Shown: piece by piece, positions 1 to 6,186 of the stretch
Layout: each line of letters begins with the position of its first letter
Numbering within the stretch: the first letter of the stretch is position 1
Assembly (NCBI GenBank): GCA_016202865.1
Contig: JACQNV010000063.1
Location: 1-7,275 of the forward strand
DNA from: Candidatus Aenigmatarchaeota archaeon
GTDB taxonomy: Archaea; Aenigmatarchaeota; Aenigmatarchaeia; QMZP01; JACQNV01
Direction: 5' to 3'
Length of the DNA: 7,275 nt
Program-made: the position numbers and the translations under genes
The notes under the pieces: generated by a model
Told to the model about the DNA's origin: nothing
The model's database searches: none
What the model saw: the letters and a program-made list of their open reading frames with translations, nothing else

Positions 1-42
1 CGTTTAACTCAATCATTCTTTTATTAGAGACTGGTCCATGAG

Positions 43-243
43 ATGATACAGCCTCAATCAAATATAATCTATGTTTATTGTGAAGACGGTTATATAGGCA
101 AGACTGTAGCAATGGAAATTGCTTATGCCTACTGCAAGAAAAAAGAAATTATTTCTTCACATAAAATAGAAGAGCTGTCTGCGAGAGCCCTGGTTTCTCA
201 AGTTATGAAGCTAGCTGATTTTATTAAATACTGTAAAAGATAG
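43..243 (+). CDS. nucleoside 2-deoxyribosyltransferase-like protein, C-terminal part (probably truncated)
   Basis: The 66-residue product matches, from memory of the family, the C-terminal half of small nucleoside 2-deoxyribosyltransferase-like proteins. A strand (NIIYVY, residues 7-12) leads into the GYIGKTVAMEIAYA block (16-29), where E25 sits at the family's nucleophilic Glu position. A second block, IISSHKIEELSARALVSQVM (36-55), follows. Family members are usually 130-160 residues with a Rossmann-like N-terminal half, which is missing here. ATG 43 has no clear Shine-Dalgarno site. In the same frame a TAG at 25-27 lies just upstream, yet the codons on both sides of it (RLTQSFFY and RLVHE) read like family sequence. 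A nonsense mutation or base error in a longer gene starting left of the window is therefore plausible. The stop is 2 bases before the alkylation-repair gene, so the two are probably co-transcribed. If whole, it would act on nucleosides or nucleotides in salvage or pool cleaning; activity of this fragment is doubtful. Confidence 0.55.
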   Translation: MIQPQSNIIYVYCEDGYIGKTVAMEIAYAYCKKKEIISSHKIEELSARALVSQVMKLADFIKYCKR

Positions 244-245
244 TT

Positions 246-956
246 ATGGACATCATCCAACAAATTCACCAAGAGCTCAAGAAAAATATAGATGAGAAGT
301 ACAAAAATGGTTCTGTCAGATTTTACAAGGGCGGAATTAAGCTAAGCAAGTCCTATGGAGTGAGGACGCCCCTTGTAAGAAAATTGGCCATTAAATACTT
401 GGGAGAAATAAAAAACAAGGAAAAGCAAGAAATTTTCGAACTCTGCGAAAAGTTGCTCTCGTCAAAAATAAACGAGCCTATAACTATCGCTTTCCAGTGG
501 GCTTTAGCCTGCAAAAAGCAATTTGAAAAATCAGATTTCAGAGTTTTTGAAAACTGGTTGGAAGAATATGTCAATGAGTGGGGAAGATGTGATGATTTGT
601 GTGCTGGTCCACTCGGTGAATTGGTTTTCCAATTTCCAGAACTTCTGCCAAAAGTTTTCGCCTGGACAAAAAGTAAAAACATGTGGTTTAGAAGGGCATC
701 TGCAGTCTGTCTAATTACTTCCTTGAGAAAGGGAAAATGTCTGGATCAAGCTTTCAAAACAGCAGACACATTAATTGCAGACAAAGAAGATCTTGTGCAA
801 AAAGGTTATGGTTGGATGCTCAAAGAAGCCTCAAAAAAATTTCAGAAAGAAGTTTTCGAATATGTGATGAAGAACAAAGACAAGATGACCAGGACAGCCT
901 TAAGGTACGCAATTGAGAAGCTGCCAGAAAACATGAAAAGGAAGGCAATGAGTTAG
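246..956 (+). CDS. DNA alkylation repair protein, AlkD-like HEAT-repeat glycosylase
   Basis: This 236-residue, all-helical protein is of normal length for the AlkD family (DNA alkylation repair enzyme, PF08713). Members use HEAT-like repeats to wrap DNA and excise N3- or N7-alkylated purines without flipping the base. Visible landmarks are the YGVRTPLVRKLA segment (37-48), then EWGRCDDLC (111-119), where W112 and D116 keep the spacing of B. cereus AlkD W109 and the catalytic D113. Next comes MWFRRASAV (146-154), with R149/R150 at the R148 position, and KGYGWMLKEASKK (186-198), with W190 at the W187 position. All the key residues are present, so activity is likely. ATG 246 lies 2 bases after the preceding stop and lacks an obvious Shine-Dalgarno site, which points to coupling with the upstream gene. 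Its TAG stop abuts the stop of the convergent GNAT gene with no base between, leaving no room for a separate terminator. Identification is by recalled motifs. Confidence 0.88.
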   Translation: MDIIQQIHQELKKNIDEKYKNGSVRFYKGGIKLSKSYGVRTPLVRKLAIKYLGEIKNKEKQEIFELCEKLLSSKINEPITIAFQWALACKKQFEKSDFRVFENWLEEYVNEWGRCDDLCAGPLGELVFQFPELLPKVFAWTKSKNMWFRRASAVCLITSLRKGKCLDQAFKTADTLIADKEDLVQKGYGWMLKEASKKFQKEVFEYVMKNKDKMTRTALRYAIEKLPENMKRKAMS

Positions 957-1441
957 CTACTTCTTCAAATCCTTCAACAAAATCACAAGATCTGTGTCGT
1001 CGTCATAATAGTCTGGTATTTTGCAAATCTGCTTGAAGCCCAAATTCTTATAAAACCTGACAGCCTTCTTGTTTTCAGGCCAAGTCTCAACATATATATA
1101 TAGCGTATTTTCCTTTTAACAGCTCTCTCGAAAAGGAATTTCATAAGTTGATGGCCTATGCCGATTTCCCGGTGATGTTTGTCCACAACAAACCAGTCAA
1201 GCATCGAGAACCTCTTCGGATCATATTTTGCAGACCAGATGCCTCCATAGCCTATTATTTTTTTATCCAGCTCAACAACATACGAATCTACGAACCTGTA
1301 AATCCGATAAGAGGATTTTCTGAAGATATTCCATAATTCTTTTTTTGAATTGTTGTAGTCGCGGTCGCTTATGTTGTGTATAAGTCTTGTCACAGAATCG
1401 ATATCTTTTGGCTTTACCTTCCTTATTGTTGGCTTTTTCAT
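957..1441 (-). pseudogene. GNAT-family N-acetyltransferase, reading frame broken in a TA dinucleotide tract
   Basis: The start is ATG 1441 (MKKPTIRKVKPKD). A strong GGAGG at 1448-1452 sits 6 bases ahead of it, and the gene begins 1 base after the HD-protein stop, so it is the second gene of that operon. The N-terminal part shows the GNAT acetyl-CoA pyrophosphate-binding motif in VVDKHHREIGIGHQL (R91, G94, G96). After YIY (residues 114-116) the frame goes wrong: as read it continues with MLRLGLKTRRLS and stops at 983, giving 152 residues. The adjacent frame instead reads VETWPENKKAVRFYKNLGF, a textbook GNAT C-terminal motif, and runs to a TAG at 957-959. The switch lies in the alternating TA tract at 1092-1102. 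Removing one TA pair gives a 160-residue protein of normal size. The substrate cannot be told; peptides or small amines are typical for the family. It may be a true mutation, slippage that varies between cells, or an assembly error. Confidence 0.85.
1092..1102. repeat. TA dinucleotide tract at the GNAT frameshift point
   Basis: Eleven alternating A/T bases lie exactly where the GNAT coding frame switches. One TA unit fewer restores a full-length acetyltransferase frame. Such tracts are known slippage sites in replication. Here the tract is short, so sequencing or assembly error and genuine length variation are both possible. Confidence 0.75.
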
Positions 1442-1442
1442 A

Positions 1443-2111
1443 TTATTCCTCCCCCTCACACTCTTTGTAAAATCTCTCAAGAAAATTTTCCATGAATTTG
1501 TGCCTCTGCTCTGCAATAAGCTTCCCTGTTTTTGTGTTCATTTGGTCTTTGAGCAAAAGCAGTTTCTCATAAAAGTGGTTAACAGAAGTGTTTTTCCTTT
1601 CTCCTGTATATTGTTTTTTGTAATCTTCTGGGCTCATATTTAATTGGGGTTTGATGTCAGGATCATATATGGTTTGCCCAAACTTCTGGCCCCCAGAAAA
1701 ACACCTTGCAATACCAATCGCGCCTAAAGCATCTAACCTATCAGCATCCTGTACAACCTTGCCTTCTATTGTTATCATTTTGGAAGCAGTTGTCGGACTT
1801 TTGAAAGATAGTGTGGAAATTATTTCAACAACTTCAGAAACAATTTTCGGTTCAACACCTAATTTTTCAAGAAATTCTTTTACTCTTTTGGGGCCAACCG
1901 AGTCATCGCCTTTATGCATTTTCCAGTCATCAATATCATGCAACAAAGCCGCCAACTGCACAACAAACAAATCCGCTTTCTCTTCTTCACCAATCTTGAT
2001 AGCTGTCTCCCAAACCCTGTGTATATGCCACCAATCATGGCCAGTAGACTCCCCATGCAATTCCTTTTTTACAAACTCTGCTGTTTTTTCCAGAATTAGT
2101 TTTTTGTTCAT
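1443..2111 (-). CDS. HD-domain metal-dependent phosphohydrolase (YpgQ/YedJ-like)
   Basis: This 222-residue protein has a complete HD-superfamily metal site. GHDWWHIHRVW (24-34) supplies the first His (H29 by alignment to H-x-x-R-V). LLHDIDD (56-62) carries the H58-D59 pair that names the family, and VVQDADRLDALGAIGIAR (119-136) gives the later Asp (D122). The length and the C-terminal stretch with VNHFYEKLLLLKDQM (177-191) fit the YpgQ/YedJ group, for which B. subtilis YpgQ has been reported to hydrolyse dNTPs to the monophosphate and pyrophosphate. The exact substrate here is unknown. The start at ATG 2111 is supported by a TATA-like box centred about 27 bases upstream, with no room or need for a Shine-Dalgarno site (probable leaderless mRNA). 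It is the first gene of an operon with the GNAT gene, 1 base apart, and is divergent from the transporter gene. Nothing suggests truncation. Confidence 0.9.
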   Translation of the reverse strand: MNKKLILEKTAEFVKKELHGESTGHDWWHIHRVWETAIKIGEEEKADLFVVQLAALLHDIDDWKMHKGDDSVGPKRVKEFLEKLGVEPKIVSEVVEIISTLSFKSPTTASKMITIEGKVVQDADRLDALGAIGIARCFSGGQKFGQTIYDPDIKPQLNMSPEDYKKQYTGERKNTSVNHFYEKLLLLKDQMNTKTGKLIAEQRHKFMENFLERFYKECEGEE

Positions 2112-2114
2112 TGG

Positions 2115-2122
2115 TTTAATAT
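2115..2122 (+). promoter_or_regulatory. TATA-like box for the EamA transporter gene
   Basis: TTTAATAT is centred about 26 bases before ATG 2145. That is the usual distance from an archaeal TATA box to the transcription start, so the transcript probably begins at or next to the start codon (leaderless). No Shine-Dalgarno site precedes this ATG, which agrees. Inference from spacing only. Confidence 0.45.
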
Positions 2123-2134
2123 CATTCCAAGCAA

Positions 2135-2142
2135 TAAATATA
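2135..2142 (-). promoter_or_regulatory. TATA-like box for the HD hydrolase/GNAT operon
   Basis: On the minus strand this reads TATATTTA, centred about 27 bases before ATG 2111. It shares the 33-base divergent gap with the oppositely directed TATA-like box at 2115-2122. The two transcription starts would lie almost at the two start codons, so binding of the initiation machinery in one direction should hinder the other. Inference from spacing. Confidence 0.5.
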
Positions 2143-2144
2143 TT

Positions 2145-3041
2145 ATGAGTCTGTTATGGATGTGGCTGGTGGTTGCTGGAACCATGCTTTATGGTTTATC
2201 CAATGTATTTGACAGCTATCTTGCAAACAGGCTGTTTAGAAAGCCGTCAACACTTCTATTTTTCACTACTTTGATAAACTTGATATTTTTACCTCTGATA
2301 TTTTTTATCCAAGTGCCCGGCATCCCACCATTAAATCTCCTACCCTTCTTCGTTTTTCTCGGTTTGGTTGATGTAGCCTACCTCTATCCCTATTACAAAG
2401 CTTTAGAATCAGATGAGACATCTGTTGTTGTCTCCTTGTTCGCCATAGATAAAATATTCGTTCCTTTTCTGGCATTTCTAATTGTCGGCGAAGTTTTAAC
2501 CCTGACACAATATTTTGGTTTCACCCTTGTTTTGCTGAGCAGCCTTTTGCTCACTCTTCATCACCATGGTAAGTTCAGGCTAAACAAATCTTTTTTGTAT
2601 ATGGCTTTGTGCTCACTTTTGCTGGCCTTTGAGGGTGTTGTCTACAAATATGTGTTTGAAAATGTTAGCTGGAGCACAGGTTTTTCATGGGCTTTGATAT
2701 TTTCCTTTTTGATTGTTTTGCCAATGCTCTTATTCAAGCATCATAGAACTTCAATTAGACTACAAGTAAAAAAATTCGAAAGGAAAATCCACATCTTTGT
2801 CTCAAATGAACTGCTTAGTTTTGGTGGGGCAGCCGCATTAACATTTGCTGTGTCCATAGCCCCCATAACATTCATAAAAGGCGTGGACTCTATACAGCCG
2901 TTATTCGTATTGATCTATGCGATCCTTCTCACACGGTTTTTCCCAAAAATGTTTAGAGAAAAAGTTGATCTTAAAAACATCGAGAAAAAACTTTTGTTGT
3001 TCGCGCTGATGATTGTGGGTATATTGATTATAGCTGGATGA
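2145..3041 (+). CDS. EamA/DMT-superfamily membrane transporter, 10 predicted TM helices
   Basis: The 298-residue, very hydrophobic protein has about ten membrane spans, at roughly 4-20, 36-56, 64-82, 93-113, 119-138, 149-168, 176-197, 219-239, 243-263 and 282-297. This is the usual two-times-five EamA layout of drug/metabolite transporters. The first half has the characteristic pattern YYKALESDETSVVVSLF (83-99), then KIFVPFLAFLIVGEVLT (103-119). In EamA proteins this span ends in a Glu before a helix of the YFGFTLVLLSS type. The second half repeats it more loosely, with SIAPITFIKGVDSIQPLFV (237-255). A basic loop (about 198-217) separates the halves. Substrates in this superfamily are diverse (amino acids, nucleotide sugars, drugs), and nothing here points to one. 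It is transcribed divergently from the HD hydrolase. Its stop is 9 bases from that of the convergent small gene at 3051-3425. Confidence 0.87.
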   Translation: MSLLWMWLVVAGTMLYGLSNVFDSYLANRLFRKPSTLLFFTTLINLIFLPLIFFIQVPGIPPLNLLPFFVFLGLVDVAYLYPYYKALESDETSVVVSLFAIDKIFVPFLAFLIVGEVLTLTQYFGFTLVLLSSLLLTLHHHGKFRLNKSFLYMALCSLLLAFEGVVYKYVFENVSWSTGFSWALIFSFLIVLPMLLFKHHRTSIRLQVKKFERKIHIFVSNELLSFGGAAALTFAVSIAPITFIKGVDSIQPLFVLIYAILLTRFFPKMFREKVDLKNIEKKLLLFALMIVGILIIAG

Positions 3042-3050
3042 ATAGTGTGT

Positions 3051-3425
3051 CTACCTAAAACCCTTCAAAGCTTGTGAGACCTTATCACGGCCTACCCCAT
3101 AAGTTTCTACTACCCATTGTGTAAGTGTTTTATCTTTTGGTTTTTCCCCAACTGGAACATCAATAACACCTCGACCATTTCCGGCATTAATTTTTAAAAT
3201 CCTCCCAGATTCAGACTTGTGTAGTTTACCACCGTGCTTTGCCCATAAAACATTACCATCTAGATCGGTTCTGTCATCTTGAGTGTAATTTCTTACTGGA
3301 AAACTTGAACTTGCATAAGCCGGTCTTATTTCGTTTCCAATAAAATCCCCTATTTCCACAACTATACTTTCTAGATATATAGATAGTTTTCTAAGGCCTT
3401 CTGAACCAAAATATTCTGTTGCCAT
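3051..3425 (-). CDS. small protein of unknown function with possible C-terminal helix-turn-helix
   Basis: I do not recognise the family. From ATG 3425 the product is 124 residues (MATEYFGSEGLRKLS...). The frame stays open further upstream into the topoisomerase gene, but that extension is Arg/Ser/Cys-rich out-of-frame sequence, so ATG 3425 is preferred. A TATA-like box about 28 bases upstream supports this start. Residues 8-33 look helical. Residues 53-95 are polar, Gly-rich and probably beta (DLDGNVLWAKHGG, GRILKINAGNGRG). The last 25 residues include VVETYGVGRDKVSQALKG (105-122), which lines up with the LacI-type helix-turn-helix pattern V-x-E-x-x-G-V-x-x-x-x-V-S, hinting at DNA binding. 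It follows the Top6A gene by 34 bases on the same strand, so read-through transcription is also possible. No membrane spans or signal peptide are seen. The frame length and sensible composition argue for a real gene; the function is open. Confidence 0.7.
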   Translation of the reverse strand: MATEYFGSEGLRKLSIYLESIVVEIGDFIGNEIRPAYASSSFPVRNYTQDDRTDLDGNVLWAKHGGKLHKSESGRILKINAGNGRGVIDVPVGEKPKDKTLTQWVVETYGVGRDKVSQALKGFR

Positions 3426-3449
3426 AATCCACAAAATAAGCAGTTTAAA

Positions 3450-3457
3450 CTTATAAA
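3450..3457 (-). promoter_or_regulatory. TATA-like box for the small gene at 3051-3425
   Basis: On the minus strand this reads TTTATAAG, centred about 28 bases before ATG 3425, just after the Top6A stop codon. It would allow independent expression of the small gene from a near-leaderless transcript. No Shine-Dalgarno site precedes that ATG. Inference from sequence and spacing. Confidence 0.45.
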
Positions 3458-3459
3458 CT

Positions 3460-4572
3460 TTACGGTAAGAAATCCTCTTCCTTGATTTTCTGAGGCAAAT
3501 ATTTCTCTGTGATGAACCTGATGTCCTTTGAGGACAACGCCTCCAGCTCAAGCTTGTAACCGACTTGGAGCATGTGTTTGATTTCATTTTCCCAATCCTT
3601 CTTCTTGAACCATACATAATTCAAAAGCTCCTGTGCCCTTTTCTTATCACCTTCGTTAAGTTTGATTGTCACATTTTTTGGTATGCTGAATTTAGCAACA
3701 TCTTGTGTGGTCAATCCCAAATATTTTGCTTGTGGTGTACCAAGCCTGTCTGAAACAAAAGACAAATTGATTGATCCTTGTTTGATAACAGAGTAAATAT
3801 AAAATCCCCACACATCAGCATCTGCACAGACATATATTGGAAGCTTGAGTTCGTTGTGTAGTCTATTTATCATTCTTCTCGTTCCTCTGTCCGGCTGCCC
3901 TTTCCCTGTCATAACAAGGCAATTGTGTTTTTTCCAAAACCTATCCTCGTTCAACCTCTGCCATATTGCATCTTTCTCTACAATCAACACAAACTCTGCC
4001 TTGCAGTCTCTAAATTGCACAGTTTCCGGCTCACAAATTGATGGTATGCCATAACCGGAGGCGCCCATTTTTGTGCAGTCGTTTTCTGTGTCAAAACTCG
4101 GTTCTCTAATTGTTATTGGACCAACCAAAGAGCCTTTTTGCTCAGCATGTAAATGTAAATTCTCCCTCAATGTGTTCAAGCTCGCTTCAATATCCTCAAT
4201 TAAAGGATCCGACTCTTCTTGCGTCTCAAATGTCTCCTCGTTATACTTTGGAATTGTATGTTTCATGTTGTAGAACAAGTCTCTGATGGAGGTCGTCACA
4301 CCTTGCTGAATAAGTTTTTTACATCCTGAAGCAACCATGACTGTTTGCATGAACTTCCTTGTATGAGCAACATTCAAGTATGTTCTGTGGCTCACCTTGT
4401 CGCCAAGCATGATCAGCTTGCTTTTGTCATCAAAGTAAATATTTGACAAATTTCTAACAGGCAAACTCATGTCAGGGTTTTGGATCTTCTCCAACTGCTT
4501 GACTATATCTTTTCCAAAATTCTCCAATCCTTCTTTCGGATCCTTTATTCTTTCTTTACTTACCATACTCAC
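3460..4572 (-). CDS. top6A: DNA topoisomerase VI subunit A (Spo11-like DNA-cleaving subunit)
   Basis: This is the DNA-cleaving subunit of the type IIB topoisomerase, which forms an A2B2 complex that relaxes and decatenates DNA. At 370 residues it is of normal length. The winged-helix 5Y-CAP region has SIRDLFYNMKHTI (95-107), with Y101 as the nucleophilic tyrosine. The Toprim domain shows LIVEKDAIWQRL (196-207, metal-binding E199), MTGKGQPDRGTRR (221-233) and ADADVWGFYIYS (250-261, with D251 and D253), then VIKQGSINL (262-270). The common DADPWG reads DADVWG here, a mild change next to the metal site; all acidic residues are kept. I prefer the GTG at 4572 because GGAG lies 7 bases ahead and GTGA overlaps the Top6B stop by 4 bases, typical of translational coupling. 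ATG 4566, giving 368 residues, is the alternative. It is homologous to eukaryotic Spo11. Confidence 0.96.
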   Translation of the reverse strand: MSMVSKERIKDPKEGLENFGKDIVKQLEKIQNPDMSLPVRNLSNIYFDDKSKLIMLGDKVSHRTYLNVAHTRKFMQTVMVASGCKKLIQQGVTTSIRDLFYNMKHTIPKYNEETFETQEESDPLIEDIEASLNTLRENLHLHAEQKGSLVGPITIREPSFDTENDCTKMGASGYGIPSICEPETVQFRDCKAEFVLIVEKDAIWQRLNEDRFWKKHNCLVMTGKGQPDRGTRRMINRLHNELKLPIYVCADADVWGFYIYSVIKQGSINLSFVSDRLGTPQAKYLGLTTQDVAKFSIPKNVTIKLNEGDKKRAQELLNYVWFKKKDWENEIKHMLQVGYKLELEALSSKDIRFITEKYLPQKIKEEDFLP

Positions 4573-6185
4573 TCATCTTCTCCGCCATCTTCATCATCTT
4601 TTGTCTTTTTAGTTTTTTCCTCTGCGTCCTCCTCTCCCATGTCCTGGAACTCTCCAGACCTTTCAGATACAACCTTATCTATTAACTGTTTTATTTTTTT
4701 AGCGTTTTCCCCAGTCAGGTCTTCAAGAGCCTTTGCAGTCTCTTCTGCGTATTTCTCAAATGTTTTCATTCTCTCTGCCTGATATTCAGCTTTTCTTATT
4801 CCGGATAAATAAAGAGAAACTTTTCTTGCAGCTTCTTGTATGGCCAATTTTATCTCCTTCATTATTTCTGGATATGAAGCTATGGCCTCTTTGGATTCAG
4901 ATGTGAATGGAACCCAGACAGAACATATGTGGACAAACAAAACCATTGGTTCTGTTGGTAGTTTGTCAGATTGAAATTTATATCTCTTCCAGTCTATTTC
5001 CATTGATGATTTAGTAATTGCGCAATCTCCCTGTTGATAGAGAAGAGGGACTCTGTTAGCAAGCCTGATGATTTTAAATTCTGTTATAGATTGACCATAT
5101 GCTATGCCCACCTCGACTTGGAAAGGAAATCCCCTGTAAACAGCGGGCGATCTGGAAACAGTGGCGATGAATTCTGGATTCAATTCTTTTTTCAACCCTT
5201 CCTCAATAAGCTTGTCGCCTAAAGGGGATAAAACATCTGTTGGCGGCGCAATTAATTTAACTTGCTTTGTTGCCTGAACAAGTTTTCCTATGTCTTTGTC
5301 TTCAACCCTTCTTGGTGATATTTTCCCGTCAATACCAGCAACCTTGCAGATCTCGTCTGCGGTTGTTTTTCCCAATCTGGAAAATTCAGTTGTTAAGAAT
5401 GAGGCGACAGATCTTGCTGATGTCGCTCTAAGCATCCTTTCAAAAACACCATATTCAACACCCTCAATGTGCGGCGGTATTTCTTTCGGTTCCTTTGGCA
5501 ACTCATTTACTGTTCTCTTGAAATCAAACCTTCCTGTCGGGCCTTCAAAAACTATATTTGAAAATGGATTTGCAATGGCGGTTTGTTTGATATATTCTAA
5601 GACAGATTGCTTGTGCTCTCTGTAAACACCCTCGCAGACAAATGTAATCTGCACACCGTGCCATTCTTTTCCTGTTAAAGTCTCCTCCTCAAGTACCTGA
5701 GCAATGTTATTTTTTACATCAATCTTCATTTTATATCTGTGTGTCTTGCCATCGCCAACAGAAGACAATATCTCCACTGGTTCGCCTGTAGTTAATTGTG
5801 AGTACATAACCGCGCAGGAAATACCCAGACCCTGAGCGCCTCTATTTTGCCTTAACCTATGAAATTTAGATCCGTATAACAATGAACCAAAAACTTTTGG
5901 TATATTCTGTTTTACTATGCCTGGTCCGTTATCCCTGATGACAATTTTATACTTTTCTGTTCCAACCTCTTCCATTTTTACATAAATATCCGGAAGAATT
6001 CGCGCCTCCTCACATGCATCCAAAGCATTGTCAACCCCCTCTTTAACAATTATCAAAAGCGCCTTGATTTTGTTGTCATAACCAAGAAGATGTCTGTTCT
6101 TCTCAAAAAATTCAGAAACAGAAACGCCTTTCTGTGTCTTTGCCAATTCTTCTGCGCTTTTAACTCCGGCTACCTGATCTGCCAT
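4569..6185 (-). CDS. top6B: DNA topoisomerase VI subunit B (GHKL ATPase subunit)
   Basis: This is the ATP-driven gate subunit of topoisomerase VI. From ATG 6185 it has 538 residues. The GHKL (Bergerat-fold) ATPase domain shows the N-box EGVDNALDA (E49, N53), DNGPGI (D85, G87, G89) and the ATP lid RGAQGLGIS (115-123; GQQGIG is commoner). An H2TH-like domain spans about 228-305. The transducer domain follows, with QQGDCAITKSSMEIDW (384-399) and VWVPFTSESKEAIA (423-436), whose K432 matches the ATP-contacting lysine of the Sulfolobus enzyme. A long helical segment leads to an acidic low-complexity tail (about 516-538) rich in Asp, Glu and Lys. ATG 6185 is 1 base beyond the KH stop. A TTG at 6194 would add three residues but is less likely. 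Translation probably depends on coupling, since no good Shine-Dalgarno site is seen. Confidence 0.96.
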   Translation of the reverse strand: MADQVAGVKSAEELAKTQKGVSVSEFFEKNRHLLGYDNKIKALLIIVKEGVDNALDACEEARILPDIYVKMEEVGTEKYKIVIRDNGPGIVKQNIPKVFGSLLYGSKFHRLRQNRGAQGLGISCAVMYSQLTTGEPVEILSSVGDGKTHRYKMKIDVKNNIAQVLEEETLTGKEWHGVQITFVCEGVYREHKQSVLEYIKQTAIANPFSNIVFEGPTGRFDFKRTVNELPKEPKEIPPHIEGVEYGVFERMLRATSARSVASFLTTEFSRLGKTTADEICKVAGIDGKISPRRVEDKDIGKLVQATKQVKLIAPPTDVLSPLGDKLIEEGLKKELNPEFIATVSRSPAVYRGFPFQVEVGIAYGQSITEFKIIRLANRVPLLYQQGDCAITKSSMEIDWKRYKFQSDKLPTEPMVLFVHICSVWVPFTSESKEAIASYPEIMKEIKLAIQEAARKVSLYLSGIRKAEYQAERMKTFEKYAEETAKALEDLTGENAKKIKQLIDKVVSERSGEFQDMGEEDAEEKTKKTKDDEDGGEDE

Positions 6186-6186
6186 A

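Noticed and set aside
25..27. TAG read as pyrrolysine or another amino acid
   Set aside because: TAG ends at least three intact genes in this window, and nothing near it suggests a recoding element.
353..682. 109-codon minus-strand open frame inside the alkylation-repair gene
   Set aside because: The plus-strand product carries all the AlkD motifs. The minus-strand translation has no recognisable pattern.
1442..1516. N-terminal extension of the GNAT frame up to 1516
   Set aside because: It overlaps the HD hydrolase end, and ATG 1441 has GGAGG at ideal spacing and a normal GNAT beginning.
1651..2148. 165-codon plus-strand open frame
   Set aside because: It lies opposite the HD hydrolase, which has clear catalytic motifs. 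The plus-strand translation is Ser/Cys-rich without domain features and is a shadow.
3426..3617. N-terminal extension of the small gene up to 3617
   Set aside because: It overlaps the Top6A coding end, is Arg/Ser/Cys-rich out-of-frame sequence, and a TATA-like box and ATG 3425 give a better start.
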